From Actinomadura rupiterrae (GTDB lineage Bacteria; Actinomycetota; Actinomycetes; Streptosporangiales; Streptosporangiaceae), in assembly GCF_024172125.1 (NCBI RefSeq), contig NZ_JAMZEA010000006.1, forward strand, positions 310,001-374,000: a stretch of 64,000 bases of DNA. The letters are read 5' to 3'. The first letter of the stretch is position 1; every line of letters starts with the position of its first letter. The notes beneath the pieces are model-generated. The model ran no database searches. It was not told where the DNA came from and saw nothing but the letters and a program-made list of their open reading frames with translations. Below, piece by piece: positions 38,501-45,892 of the stretch. The translations under genes and the position numbers were made by a program.

Positions 38501-38719
38501 TCAGGCGGACTTCTTGCGCGCCGACCGGGTGCGGGCGGCGATGAACTTCTCGATGGCGTCGTCGGATACGCGGGTCTTGGGGGCGCGGGCCCCGGTGGGT
38601 GCCGCGTCGGTCGCGGCGAGGTCACCAGCGGCGATCAGGCGGTACACGGTGGCTCGCGAGACGCCGAGGATCGTCGCGGTCTCGCTGATGAGGTGCAGGC
38701 GCGGACGCGGGCTGCTCAC
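38501..38719 (-). CDS. xis: Excisionase / MerR-type HTH protein
   Basis: 72 residues from GTG: SSPRPRLHLISETATILGVS, RATVYRLIAAGDLAATDAAP. HTH plus basic wing and basic end (RTRSARKKSA). Size and HTH type fit an excisionase that bends attachment-site DNA. It follows the Cro-like gene with a four-base overlap. A transcriptional role is also possible. Confidence 0.82.
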   Translation of the reverse strand: MSSPRPRLHLISETATILGVSRATVYRLIAAGDLAATDAAPTGARAPKTRVSDDAIEKFIAARTRSARKKSA

Positions 38720-38988
38720 GCCGACCGCTCCCCCGGCTCGTCGTGCGACTCCAGCAGCGCCCGGAGGTCCTCGGCTTGGTAGATGTCCACCGGCTGGAGC
38801 TTGAGCGCGCGGGCCCAGGCGGCGCGGAGCCGGGTGCTGGGCTTTCTGCGTCCCACCTCAAGGTTCGACAGGGACGCCTTGGTGGTCCTGCCCCCCTCTA
38901 TGACGATCCGGTCGGCGAGTTGTTCGAGCGTGAGGCCGTGCGCTTCACGGAGGGCCCGGAGCGTCACCATCGGCGGGGTTCGCTTCAT
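38716..38988 (-). CDS. XRE-family Cro-like regulator
   Basis: 90 residues: PPMVTLRALREAHGLTLEQL, ADRIVIEGGRTTKASLSNLE, VGRRKPSTRLRAAWARALKL, then IYQAEDLRALL. Single HTH domain. It is the first gene of the early transcript, divergent from the other XRE-like gene, hence probably Cro. ATG is fixed by the operator region that starts four bases upstream. Confidence 0.88.
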   Translation of the reverse strand: MKRTPPMVTLRALREAHGLTLEQLADRIVIEGGRTTKASLSNLEVGRRKPSTRLRAAWARALKLQPVDIYQAEDLRALLESHDEPGERSA

Positions 38989-38992
38989 GAAT

Positions 38993-39079
38993 GCAAACTT
39001 ACGTCAACTAGCGTCGCCTTGCCTAGAGCCAGACGGCGTTAGTTTGCGCCAAGTTCCTTACTAGATGGCGTTAGTTGCC
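38993..39079. promoter_or_regulatory. Immunity-region operators (three related repeats)
   Basis: GGCGTTAGTTTGC (39,035-39,047) and GGCGTTAGTTGCC (39,067-39,079) are direct relatives, and the inverse copy GCAAACTTACGTC (38,993-39,005) reads GACGTAAGTTTGC on the minus strand. Three half-site-like copies in a divergent promoter between two XRE genes look like the operators of a lysis-lysogeny switch. Confidence 0.7.
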
Positions 39080-39158
39080 TTCCATGGCTTTCTGACCTGC
39101 CGATACGTTGCCGAGTGTTGTCTGGCGTTGTCGCCTCGGATAGGCCACGATGGGGGCC

Positions 39159-39560
39159 ATGGCCGACCAGGAGACCGCGCGTGAGCGACTTGCGCGGCTG
39201 ATGGACGAGCGCCGCTCCGAACTCCGACGCACCTGGGCCGAAGTCGCCAACGAGGCGGGGATCACCCGCCAGGGACTGAGCCGCCTGCGCGCGGGGACCG
39301 GACTGATCCGGTCCACCACCAAGCGCGGGCTGGAGGACGCCCTGCGCTGGCAGCCTCGGTCGATCGACCGCATCCTGGCCGGCGGCTACCCCGACCCGAT
39401 CCCGGAGGGCGCGAGCGAGGACGAGTTCACCCGCCTGGACCGGATGTACGAGGCGTGGCGGCGGTCGGTGGACGCCGAGGACGACCAGGACCGCACTCGC
39501 GGCCATGTGCTGCGGGAGCTGCTGGAGTCCTGGGGCGACCGCGACCGGGACACCGGATGA
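39159..39560 (+). CDS. XRE-like HTH regulator (candidate prophage repressor)
   Basis: 133 residues: MADQETARERLARLMDERRS, RRTWAEVANEAGITRQGLSR, TGLIRSTTKRGLEDALRWQP, RSIDRILAGGYPDPIPEGAS. An HTH of about 65 residues and an acidic helical tail, no protease domain. Divergent from the Cro-like gene across the shared operators; plus-strand like the integrase. An ATG at 39,150 would add three residues; GGGGG spaced for either. Likely maintains lysogeny. Confidence 0.82.
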   Translation: MADQETARERLARLMDERRSELRRTWAEVANEAGITRQGLSRLRAGTGLIRSTTKRGLEDALRWQPRSIDRILAGGYPDPIPEGASEDEFTRLDRMYEAWRRSVDAEDDQDRTRGHVLRELLESWGDRDRDTG

Positions 39561-39925
39561 CAGGTCAGGGGGTGGAAACTTTCCGCGCCAACTGTTGGCG
39601 TTAGATTCTTTGCCCCGATTCGGACACGTCGAAAGCCGCCGAGGTAGCCGTCAGGTAAGCGGCACATGAGAAGGATCTTGACTGCTGTCGCATCGCCTAC
39701 CAGGCGAAACTCCCGCCGAGCCCCGGGATTTCAGATACCGAGGAGACTTAGGGGTTACGAGGGCATGACGCACCGACACATAATCGGGTTCCCGCTTCCG
39801 ATCCCGTCGCGGATCGGGCCGCCCCACAACCACATCGGGTTAGCGCTCTCTCAACGCCGAGACCTCGCGTTCAGCTCCCTGCCCAGAGAGCCTCCCGGAT
39901 CACGGACAAACAGGGAGCCCCACCC
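39561..39925. other. Gene-free 365 bases after the repressor
   Basis: No convincing coding frame. Contains an isolated fourth operator-like copy, GGCGTTAGATTCTTTGCC (39,597-39,614), and a 7-bp hairpin CCGATCC/GGATCGG near 39,798-39,817. A promoter for the downstream membrane protein and integrase genes is likely here but no clear -10/-35 pair stands out. Confidence 0.5.
39597..39614 (+). promoter_or_regulatory. Isolated operator-like site downstream of the repressor gene
   Basis: GGCGTTAG followed by ATTCTTTGCC matches the left half of the immunity operators. Located 37 bases past the repressor stop, where binding could control the membrane protein/integrase transcript. Confidence 0.45.
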
Positions 39926-40366
39926 GTGTCCCCCCACGACCAGACCGCGCATGGCCAGGACCCGAACTCCGGCCAGCCGCCCTACGACCACCCCCATCCC
40001 GACCCCATGACCCAGCTCGGCGTGAAGCTCCACATCGCCGTGGTCGTCACCGTCCTCGCCGTCCTTCTCGCCCTGACCGTCCTGGCGCTGTCGGGCGGCG
40101 AGGACCCGTGGCTGACCGTCGCCCTCGCCTGCTTCCTCGGCGCGGCGGTCGGCGGCGCATACGCCGGGACGCTCGACGCCACCCGGTCGGTGCTGTGCCT
40201 GGCGACCCGCCAGCACGCCGACACCCTGCGACTCCTGGGGACCACCCGCGAGGCGATCGAGTCGCTCCTGGACCGCGTCGAGCTGCTGGAGGACCGCCAG
40301 CGCTCCACCGCCGGCAAGCTCGCCGACGTCCTCTCCGATCAGCTCCGGCAGCGCCGGACGGGATAG
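39926..40366 (+). CDS. Two-segment membrane protein, candidate lysogeny-expressed exclusion protein
   Basis: 146 residues from GTG: SPHDQTAHGQDPNSGQPPYD (hydrophilic, His/Pro-rich), then hydrophobic segments at about residues 34-56 (LHIAVVVTVLAVLLALTVLA) and 62-82 (WLTVALACFLGAAVGGAYAG), then a charged coiled-coil (ESLLDRVELLEDRQRSTAGK). On the same strand as repressor and integrase, so likely expressed in the lysogen. Membrane proteins in this place often exclude superinfecting phage, but no test is possible here. Confidence 0.72.
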   Translation: MSPHDQTAHGQDPNSGQPPYDHPHPDPMTQLGVKLHIAVVVTVLAVLLALTVLALSGGEDPWLTVALACFLGAAVGGAYAGTLDATRSVLCLATRQHADTLRLLGTTREAIESLLDRVELLEDRQRSTAGKLADVLSDQLRQRRTG

Positions 40367-40374
40367 GAGGCCCG

Positions 40375-41562
40375 ATGGCCTCGTACAGGAAACTCCCCAG
40401 CGGCCTGTGGCAGGCCACCGTCTACATGCCCAACGGCCGCCGCACGACCGAGACCGACAAGCTCAAATCCGTCGTCAAGGAATGGGCCGGGGACCTCGAA
40501 ATGCGGTACAAGCGCGGCGAGCAGTTCGACCCCCGCGCGGGGCGGATCACGGTGAAGGAGTGGCGCGAGCGGGTGGTGGCCTCGCGGCACCTGGAGGCGC
40601 CGACCATCCGCAAGCACGCGTCGATCTGGCGGACGCACTGCGAGGAGGAGTGGGCGGACTGGCCGATGAACGCGGTCGCCCGCCAGGAGGCGCAGGAGTG
40701 GGTGAACCGGCTCCGGTCCACCAGGCGTGCGCGGCACAAGGGCCGCGCCACGGGCGACGCCGACGCGGACGTGCCGTTCCTCTCCGCGGCGACCGTGCAC
40801 GAGGCGGTGTTCCTGATGACCAGCCTGTACAAGGCTGGCATGAACGCCCACCCGCCGATCATCACGCGGAACCCGTTCGCGGCACTGGACCTGCCGAGGA
40901 TCGAGCCGCAGCCGGTCCAGTTCTACGAGCGGGAGGAGGCGCGGGCCCTCTACGAGGCGGCCGGGAGATCCAGCCGCCGGGCGCGGCTGCTGATCGAGCT
41001 GGGCATGGACGTGGGCCTGCGGCCGGGCGAGATCTACGGCCTGCACACCGACCGGATGGACTGGAAGCGCAACCTGATCGAGGTCACCCGCGTGATGACC
41101 CGTGACGGGCTGCGCGAGTACCCCAAGTCCAGGATGAGTCACCGGACCGTCCCGGCGCGCAAGGAGCTGATGGAGCAGATCGCCAAGGAACTGGGCGCGG
41201 GCCGCAAGTGGGCGGGCGCGTGCACCTGCCGGAAGGTGCTGCCGGACGGGACCACGCTGCCCGGGAAGGGCCCGTGCAAGGGGCTGGTGTTCCCCGCGCC
41301 CGGCGGCGGCCCGATCGACGACGGGAACTTCCGGGACCGCGTCTGGAACCCGGCGGTGGCGGCGGCCGGAATCCGCCGCTTCCCCCCGAAGATCATGCGG
41401 CATACGGCGGCGTCGCACCTGGTGCAGGACGGCGTTCCGCTGTACGAGGTGCAGCACCTTCTGGGGCACGAGTCGCCCGCGACGACGCAGAAGTACGCGC
41501 ACCTCGCGCCGGACGCACATGAGAAGATCCGGGACTCGTGGAAGCGCCGGGAAGGCTCATGA
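40375..41562 (+). CDS. int: Phage tyrosine-recombinase integrase
   Basis: 395 residues. The N-terminal arm-binding domain begins MASYRKLPSGLWQATVYMPN, followed by a core-binding domain, and the catalytic domain with MDVGLRPGEIYGLH (first Arg), RHTAASHLVQDGVPLYEVQH (second Arg, second His), LLGHESPATTQKYAHLAPDA (His and nucleophile Tyr). All catalytic positions except the leading His of HxxR, which is Lys, are present. ATAGGAGG precedes the ATG by four bases. It integrates the phage at the tRNA-Val site immediately downstream. Confidence 0.96.
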   Translation: MASYRKLPSGLWQATVYMPNGRRTTETDKLKSVVKEWAGDLEMRYKRGEQFDPRAGRITVKEWRERVVASRHLEAPTIRKHASIWRTHCEEEWADWPMNAVARQEAQEWVNRLRSTRRARHKGRATGDADADVPFLSAATVHEAVFLMTSLYKAGMNAHPPIITRNPFAALDLPRIEPQPVQFYEREEARALYEAAGRSSRRARLLIELGMDVGLRPGEIYGLHTDRMDWKRNLIEVTRVMTRDGLREYPKSRMSHRTVPARKELMEQIAKELGAGRKWAGACTCRKVLPDGTTLPGKGPCKGLVFPAPGGGPIDDGNFRDRVWNPAVAAAGIRRFPPKIMRHTAASHLVQDGVPLYEVQHLLGHESPATTQKYAHLAPDAHEKIRDSWKRREGS

Positions 41563-41597
41563 TCGTGCGTGCGTCGTGCGTGATCGCGATGGAACAC

Positions 41598-41625
41598 GCT
41601 GAGACGCGCTGAGACACTCTGAGAC
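41598..41625 (+). repeat. Three 10-bp direct repeats, candidate integrase arm sites
   Basis: Three copies of (G/T)CTGAGAC at 41,598-41,605, 41,608-41,615 and 41,618-41,625 in exact 10-base steps, one helical turn each, between integrase and the tRNA fragment. Such direct repeats are typical arm-type sites for tyrosine integrases. Confidence 0.6.
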
Positions 41626-41679
41626 GGAATCGGCAGGTCAGGCCGAAGGTGGCCGCGCTGACCTGGGGCTCCTTGATCC

Positions 41680-41721
41680 TTCACACCGAAGAGGTCACTG
41701 GTTCGAACCCAGTATCGCCCA
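41680..41721 (+). other. Attachment site: 3' fragment of tRNA-Val (CAC)
   Basis: The sequence reads as a tRNA from the anticodon loop to the discriminator base: loop TTCACAC (anticodon CAC, valine), 3' anticodon stem CGAAG, variable AGGTC, T-arm ACTGG-TTCGAAC-CCAGT, acceptor 3' strand ATCGCCC and A. No 5' half exists: upstream bases do not pair. It is therefore the duplicated 3' end left by prophage insertion; the intact gene should lie at the other prophage end, left of this window. Confidence 0.88.
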
Positions 41722-41740
41722 CCCCGTTCTTCCTGGTCAG

Positions 41741-41770
41741 AGCCCAGATCATTTCCGAATGGTCTGGGCT
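41741..41770 (+). terminator. Intrinsic terminator beyond the tRNA fragment
   Basis: AGCCCAGA(T)CATT and AATG(G)TCTGGGCT form a 13-bp stem (one wobble) with loop TCCG, followed by TGACGCTTTT. This is probably the original terminator of the tRNA-Val transcript. Confidence 0.7.
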
Positions 41771-43281
41771 TGACGCTTTTCGGGGCCGTTTTGGGAGACG
41801 ATTGGGAGATCGTCTTCTCCCGCTTCGCCAGGAGCCGGTCCAGCAGCGGCACCAGGGAGCGCCGCGACAGCGCGGCGCGCTGGTCCAGGGCCTGCTTCCA
41901 GCGGCGTTCCAGCGCCTTGCGTAGCCGGGCGCGCATCTGCCGGGAGATGTGGGTGTACAGGTCCTGGATGCCGCCGAGTTCGTGCCCCATCCGCTCGGCC
42001 GACAGCACCCGGGCGATCTCGTCCTCGGCCATCCAGGTCTGGTGCGCGTGCCGCAGCCCGTGCGGCACCAGTCCGGTAGCCACGACACCAGCGCCAGCCC
42101 GACTCGGCGTAGCGGACCACGCCGCGGCCTTCGGGCGGTGCGAAGGGCCGTCCCGGTTCGGCATACGTCCAGGCCGGGGTGAGCGGAGCGCCGGGCCAGC
42201 CGGTGGTGGCATCGGCCAGTACCGGTCGGGCCGGCCAGGGCCGCTTGCCGGCCTGCCCGGGGTAGGTCCCGTCGGCTGCCGGATGCCAGTAGCGGCGCGC
42301 GAAGTTGGACCGGCGCGGATGCCGTCCCTCTCGGGTCAGGAACAGGTAGCGGCCGTTGCCGGGACTGTCCCCCAGGCACGCCCGCGGCCGGCCCGGGCAG
42401 CTGCAGCGCCGCCCCGCGGTGGCGGCCAGGTGCGCGGTCAGCAGGCGCTCCAGGAACGGCGGCAGGTCCACCAGTCGGCTGCTGTCGTCCTTGGGCGGGA
42501 CGCGCAGGAACCGTCCGGCCAGCTCGCGCAGCTGCCAGTCCAGCCGAATGCCCCCCTCCTCCAGGTCGGCCTCCTCCAGCCCGATCGCCTCGCCCCAGCG
42601 CATCCCGGTCCAGGCGATGGTGACCACCAGCAGGAACTCCTCATCCCGCCCCGACATCAGCGCGCACCGCTCGGCCACCAGCAGCGCCTGCAGCGGGGTG
42701 CACCACTGGCGCTTCACCGAGCGGGCCCGCGCGCGCCGCCGGGTCCGCACCCGGCCGCGACCGCGTCCCTTGGCCGCGGGATTGGCGATGATGAGGTCGG
42801 CATCCAGGGCGTCCCCCAGGATCGTGCGCAGCAGCGAGCGCGCATCGCCGGCGGTGCGCGCGGCGTAGGGCCGGCCGCCCCGCTTGGGGGTCCACCGGAT
42901 CCCCAACTCCCAGCGCGCGATCTCCTCGCGCGTCTGCTGCGCGGCCTCCTTTCCTCCCGCCATCGACGCCAGCGTGCGCTCCCCGAACGCGGGCAGGATG
43001 TGGTGGTCGAGCAGGTACCGGTTGCGCGCCAGGGTGGTGTCTTCGACGTCCTGGACCGTCCACCACCGCTCGGTGAACGCCTTCAGAGTGACCTCCCCCC
43101 AGCGCGGGTCGCGCCATGTCCCGGCCCGCACCGCGGCCTCCTGGTCCTCGCCCCACTCCTCAGCGGCGGTCTTGGTCAGGAACGGCAGCCCGGCATCGTC
43201 GGTGCTCGCCGATCCCCAGCTCCGGTCGGGTCGCCTGAAGCGGGCGCGCCAACACTTCCCGCGTTTTTCGGCGTAGGCCAT
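41760..43281 (-). pseudogene. Second tyrosine integrase, frameshifted
   Basis: The N-terminal and middle parts are one frame from ATG 43,281 (MAYAEKRGKCWRARFRRPDR, then TWRDPRWGEVTLKAFTERWW, and WTGMRWGEAIGLEEADLEEG with the first catalytic Arg). Near 42,065-42,110 the frame breaks, and the catalytic C-terminus continues in another frame (LVPHGLRHAHQTWMAEDEIA, RMGHELGGIQDLYTHIS). A third frame holds ALVSWLPDW, so at least two small indels occurred. The C-terminal frame runs on through the tRNA fragment. This belongs to an older integrative element at the same tRNA. Confidence 0.87.
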
Positions 43282-43313
43282 CTTGTCTCCCTGGCGGTTC
43301 AGACGGGGATGGG

Positions 43314-43532
43314 TCAGTGCCGCCGACGCGGCGACCGGACGCGCGCCGCGCCGCGAGGGGCTCGCTTCCCCGAGGCCACGATGGCGGCGAGGTCGGCTTC
43401 GCTGAAGCGCAGGTGCTTGCCCACAAAGGTGCAGGGGATCAGCCGGGCGCCGGCCTTCTTCCGCAACCAGGACTCCGGCACCTGCAGCAGTTCGGCCGCC
43501 GCGGCCGGGGTGTACAAGCGCAGCGCGGTCAT
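43314..43532 (-). CDS. Excisionase-like HTH protein of second element
   Basis: 72 residues: MTALRLYTPAAAAELLQVPE, SWLRKKAGARLIPCTFVGKH, LRFSEADLAAIVASGKRAPR. A MerR/excisionase-type HTH and a basic end. It lies 32 bases upstream of the broken integrase in the same direction, the usual xis-int order of actinomycete integrative elements. Its ATG overlaps the upstream stop (ATGA). Confidence 0.86.
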   Translation of the reverse strand: MTALRLYTPAAAAELLQVPESWLRKKAGARLIPCTFVGKHLRFSEADLAAIVASGKRAPRGAARVRSPRRRH

Positions 43533-43840
43533 CGCCGCCACCGAGACCCCGCACTCGTCAGAGCCCCCAGCCGTGACCAGCGACGATACGCCTCGTCCAG
43601 CCAGGACACCGACGAATCGGCTGAACCTGCCTGGTCCGCATCGGCCCGCTTCGCTCTTTCCATAGGTGCCTCCAGAGCCCACGGCGCTTCCCAGCCAAGC
43701 GCAGGCACCCCACAGCCACCCAACACGTCCCCCAACCGCGCGCGATAGGCCGAACCGACGGCCTGCTCAGCAAGGTCGGCCTCACCAGCATCCACATGCA
43801 CGTGGTCAGCCTGGATCTGTGAGGCGGCCTTCTCCGGCAT
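43529..43840 (-). CDS. Hypothetical protein coupled to excisionase-like gene (possibly truncated)
   Basis: 103 residues from ATG: MPEKAASQIQADHVHVDAGE, ADLAEQAVGSAYRARLGDVL, SADSSVSWLDEAYRRWSRLG. Its TGA overlaps the excisionase ATG, so it is probably real. The reading frame stays open upstream without a clear start, so it could be the end of a longer gene, perhaps a replication protein of the element that has been lost. Codon use is less GC3-biased than in the phage. Confidence 0.48.
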   Translation of the reverse strand: MPEKAASQIQADHVHVDAGEADLAEQAVGSAYRARLGDVLGGCGVPALGWEAPWALEAPMERAKRADADQAGSADSSVSWLDEAYRRWSRLGALTSAGSRWRR

Positions 43841-44419
43841 CCGCCCCCGCGAGGCTTCCAACAGCCACCCCACGCGCCTGGATGGAGGGAGCGTCACCTC
43901 GCTACTGCCGAGTGCTGAGATCGCTGCGTCGGTCCGGGGACAGGCACGTCCAGCCGCCAGGGCCCGCACCTTGACACAGTAAGGTGACGGCCTGACCTGC
44001 CGGGCTCGGCTGCAGACGCAGTGGCCCACACACGCTCTGACAGACGTCCAACGGCGCCAACATCCGGTGAATCCGGTCACGAGGGTCTTCTGGGTCCATC
44101 GAGCACCTCTGTGCTCAGGGCGGCGGCGTTGCCTGGCGGGATGAAGGGCGTGCTGGGCTCGCCCCTTCCGGGCGCCGCCAACGCCCGGAGCGCGGGGCCC
44201 CGAGAACGAGGTTCTCGTGTGCCGCGCACCGCCCGTGGCCTGATCGAGCCAGTTCGCCCCTCGCCCGTAGTCATGGAAGTTCCGAGCGAGCACCGTAGCG
44301 AGTGGGCTCAGGCGCCCAACAGCGCTCCCGCAGGCATCGTGAGCCGCCGATTCTCGCCAGTCCACTGTGATGGGCGCGTCCAAAGAAGGCACTCCACAAG
44401 AGAAGAAGAGGGATCGTCG
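43841..44419. other. Boundary region without a confident gene
   Basis: Several long open frames exist on the minus strand but have poor composition for coding. The sequence is less GC-rich in places and holds a 15-base inverted copy (43,988-44,002) of a motif next to the phage attachment site. This is probably the degraded edge of the second element. Confidence 0.45.
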
Positions 44420-44827
44420 ATGAAACGCATCATCGCCGCACTGGCGGCAGCGACGTCGACCGCTGCCACGCTCCTAGCCGGTGGCGCGACCGCACCCCAA
44501 GCCAACGCCGCCGACCACCACGCCCAGCCCAACCTCGCCACGACCGTCCGTGCGGGCGGCGAGGATAAGTTCGGCTGCCCGTTGGGCGATGTGTGCTTCA
44601 TTTCGGCGTACGAGCCGTGGGACGTCACCAACTCCTGGTACCGCTATGGCGTCTACAACCTGTCCGGCATTTACGGCGAGTACGGCGTGGACAACAACCA
44701 GACTGGTGGCGCGCACGTCGATCTGTGCATCCAGTACAACGGCGGCGAGTGCTATCCCGGGCCTGCCGCCGGCTCCTACTGGTGGGGTGACTTGACGCCG
44801 GTGAACTCGATCCGGCTTCGTCCGTAA
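44420..44827 (+). CDS. Secreted small protein resembling I36-type peptidase inhibitors
   Basis: 135 residues. A signal peptide is clear: MKRIIAALAAATSTAATLLA, ending at about ANA-A (residue 30). The mature part has CPLGDVCFISAYEPWDVTNS, a CPxGxVCF pattern as in peptidase-inhibitor I36/lactococcin-972-like small beta proteins, then YGVYNLSGIYGEYGVDNNQT and two further Cys (CIQYNGGECYPG). Four Cys could make two disulphides. Likely exported; inhibitor activity is inferred from the motif only. GAGGGA precedes the ATG. Confidence 0.8.
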   Translation: MKRIIAALAAATSTAATLLAGGATAPQANAADHHAQPNLATTVRAGGEDKFGCPLGDVCFISAYEPWDVTNSWYRYGVYNLSGIYGEYGVDNNQTGGAHVDLCIQYNGGECYPGPAAGSYWWGDLTPVNSIRLRP

Positions 44828-45064
44828 TGCGCTTGCGCCGTCTCGCCCAGCTCCTCGACCGCTCCAGCGCACATAGCCGACGGCCTCAGCTGGCAATCCA
44901 CTGAAACCGTGCCGGTCCGATGGGAGGGTCGGAGCTTTCTATGCTTTGCGCGCGTGAACCGGGCCAACAGGCGCAACCGACGCGGACGGCCGGCTTCAAG
45001 GAAGACGCTCAACACACATAGCCGCTGTCCTGCGGCCGCCGCGCCCTACGGCAGGGAGGTCAGC
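44828..45064. other. Short gene-free stretch
   Basis: No supported open reading frame or structure. Only a possible end of transcription for the converging genes around it. Confidence 0.4.
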
Positions 45065-45313
45065 TCAGGGACATGGACTGACTTGATGGCAGATGTAGAC
45101 CGGGTTGTTGTTGGCGTCGCCCAGGATGAGGCTCTGCGGGTCGTTGGCCGCGGCCAGGTGGAGGTTGCCATCGCCGCCGGAGATGAAGGGCCCGTCCTGC
45201 ATCACGTTGCCGCTGTTGTCGCAGCGGAACTCGCGGCCCATGGCGGCCAGGTTGATGTTGCCCTCGGCATGGGCGGTGGCATCCAGGATGGCATTGTGGG
45301 TACGCTCGGCCAT
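45065..45313 (-). CDS. Hypothetical small protein
   Basis: 82 residues: MAERTHNAILDATAHAEGNI, NLAAMGREFRCDNSGNVMQD, GPFISGGDGNLHLAAANDPQ, then NNNPVYICHQVSPCP. Three Cys near the ends, Gly/Asn-rich strands, looks like a small extracellular beta protein. The frame upstream is also open for over 300 codons but with unlikely composition, so a longer protein with a signal peptide is possible. Function unknown. Confidence 0.5.
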   Translation of the reverse strand: MAERTHNAILDATAHAEGNINLAAMGREFRCDNSGNVMQDGPFISGGDGNLHLAAANDPQSLILGDANNNPVYICHQVSPCP

Positions 45314-45892
45314 CGCGGTCTTCCGGACCGCCCCCACCCGCACAGCGAGCATCGAAACAAGCCTGGGCCGGAGAGCTGCAGACAGACTCCTTGGGAGATC
45401 GGCCTCCCGAACCGTAAGAGATCCACCGCAACATCCCAAAAGGCATCTCCACTCCATCGCTCCTGCGGGCACCGCGCGGCACTGGCTGCGGCGGATGGGT
45501 TGGCCGCAGCCGCCTTGGCCGCCGCGTCCCGAACGGCAGGCGCCTGCGACCCACCGCGCTACATCAGCTCCGCCCGGTGCAGAAAGGTGGGCCCGGGCGG
45601 CAGGCACGGCGGGACGTACGTCAGTTAGTCCTCGTGGTGACGTCCACGTCGATCTCCAAGGGATGAAGATCCCAAACTCCAAGATGCTTCCCCTACCGGC
45701 GGCGGCCTGCCCTCGGCGGCCGAGCCGACCGTTTTTTTCCGCAGAGCCATCCAACAGCGGCTCAACGGCGGCATAACGGCACGCCAGCGCAGAGGCCCTT
45801 GACGGGCGATGTGGGTTGGGAGCGTGACGGTGAGAGGTCGTGGGCGGTGGGCGTGTTGGGGCGCTGTTGGGTGGGCCTGGCTTCATCGAGGC
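45314..45892. other. Gene-poor stretch of 579 bases
   Basis: Open frames here have abnormal amino-acid composition (very high Arg/Pro/Ala) and no start-site support. No repeats or RNA signature were seen. It separates two short genes of unknown function. Confidence 0.4.

Larger units (their letters stand above)
1..41721 (-). mobile_element. HK97-fold siphovirus-type prophage (left end outside window)
   Basis: A contiguous phage gene set: integrase, divergent repressors, recombination and replication genes, HNH/terminases, portal, protease, capsid, connectors, tail chaperones, tape measure and distal tail protein, in the usual order for HK97-type siphoviruses read leftward. The right boundary is the 3' fragment of a tRNA-Val gene at 41,680-41,721 just after the integrase. 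The left boundary, tail tip, lysis genes and the intact tRNA are not in the window. No interrupted essential gene was seen in the visible part, so the prophage may be functional, but this cannot be shown from a partial element. Confidence 0.93.

Noticed and set aside
41139..41680. Extension of the old integrase frame into the phage integrase region
   Set aside because: The frame reads antisense through the tRNA fragment and then through the phage integrase; this is an accidental fusion created by insertion.
41690..41725. A complete tRNA gene
   Set aside because: Only the 3' half (from anticodon loop) is present; upstream bases do not complete the anticodon stem, D arm or 5' acceptor.
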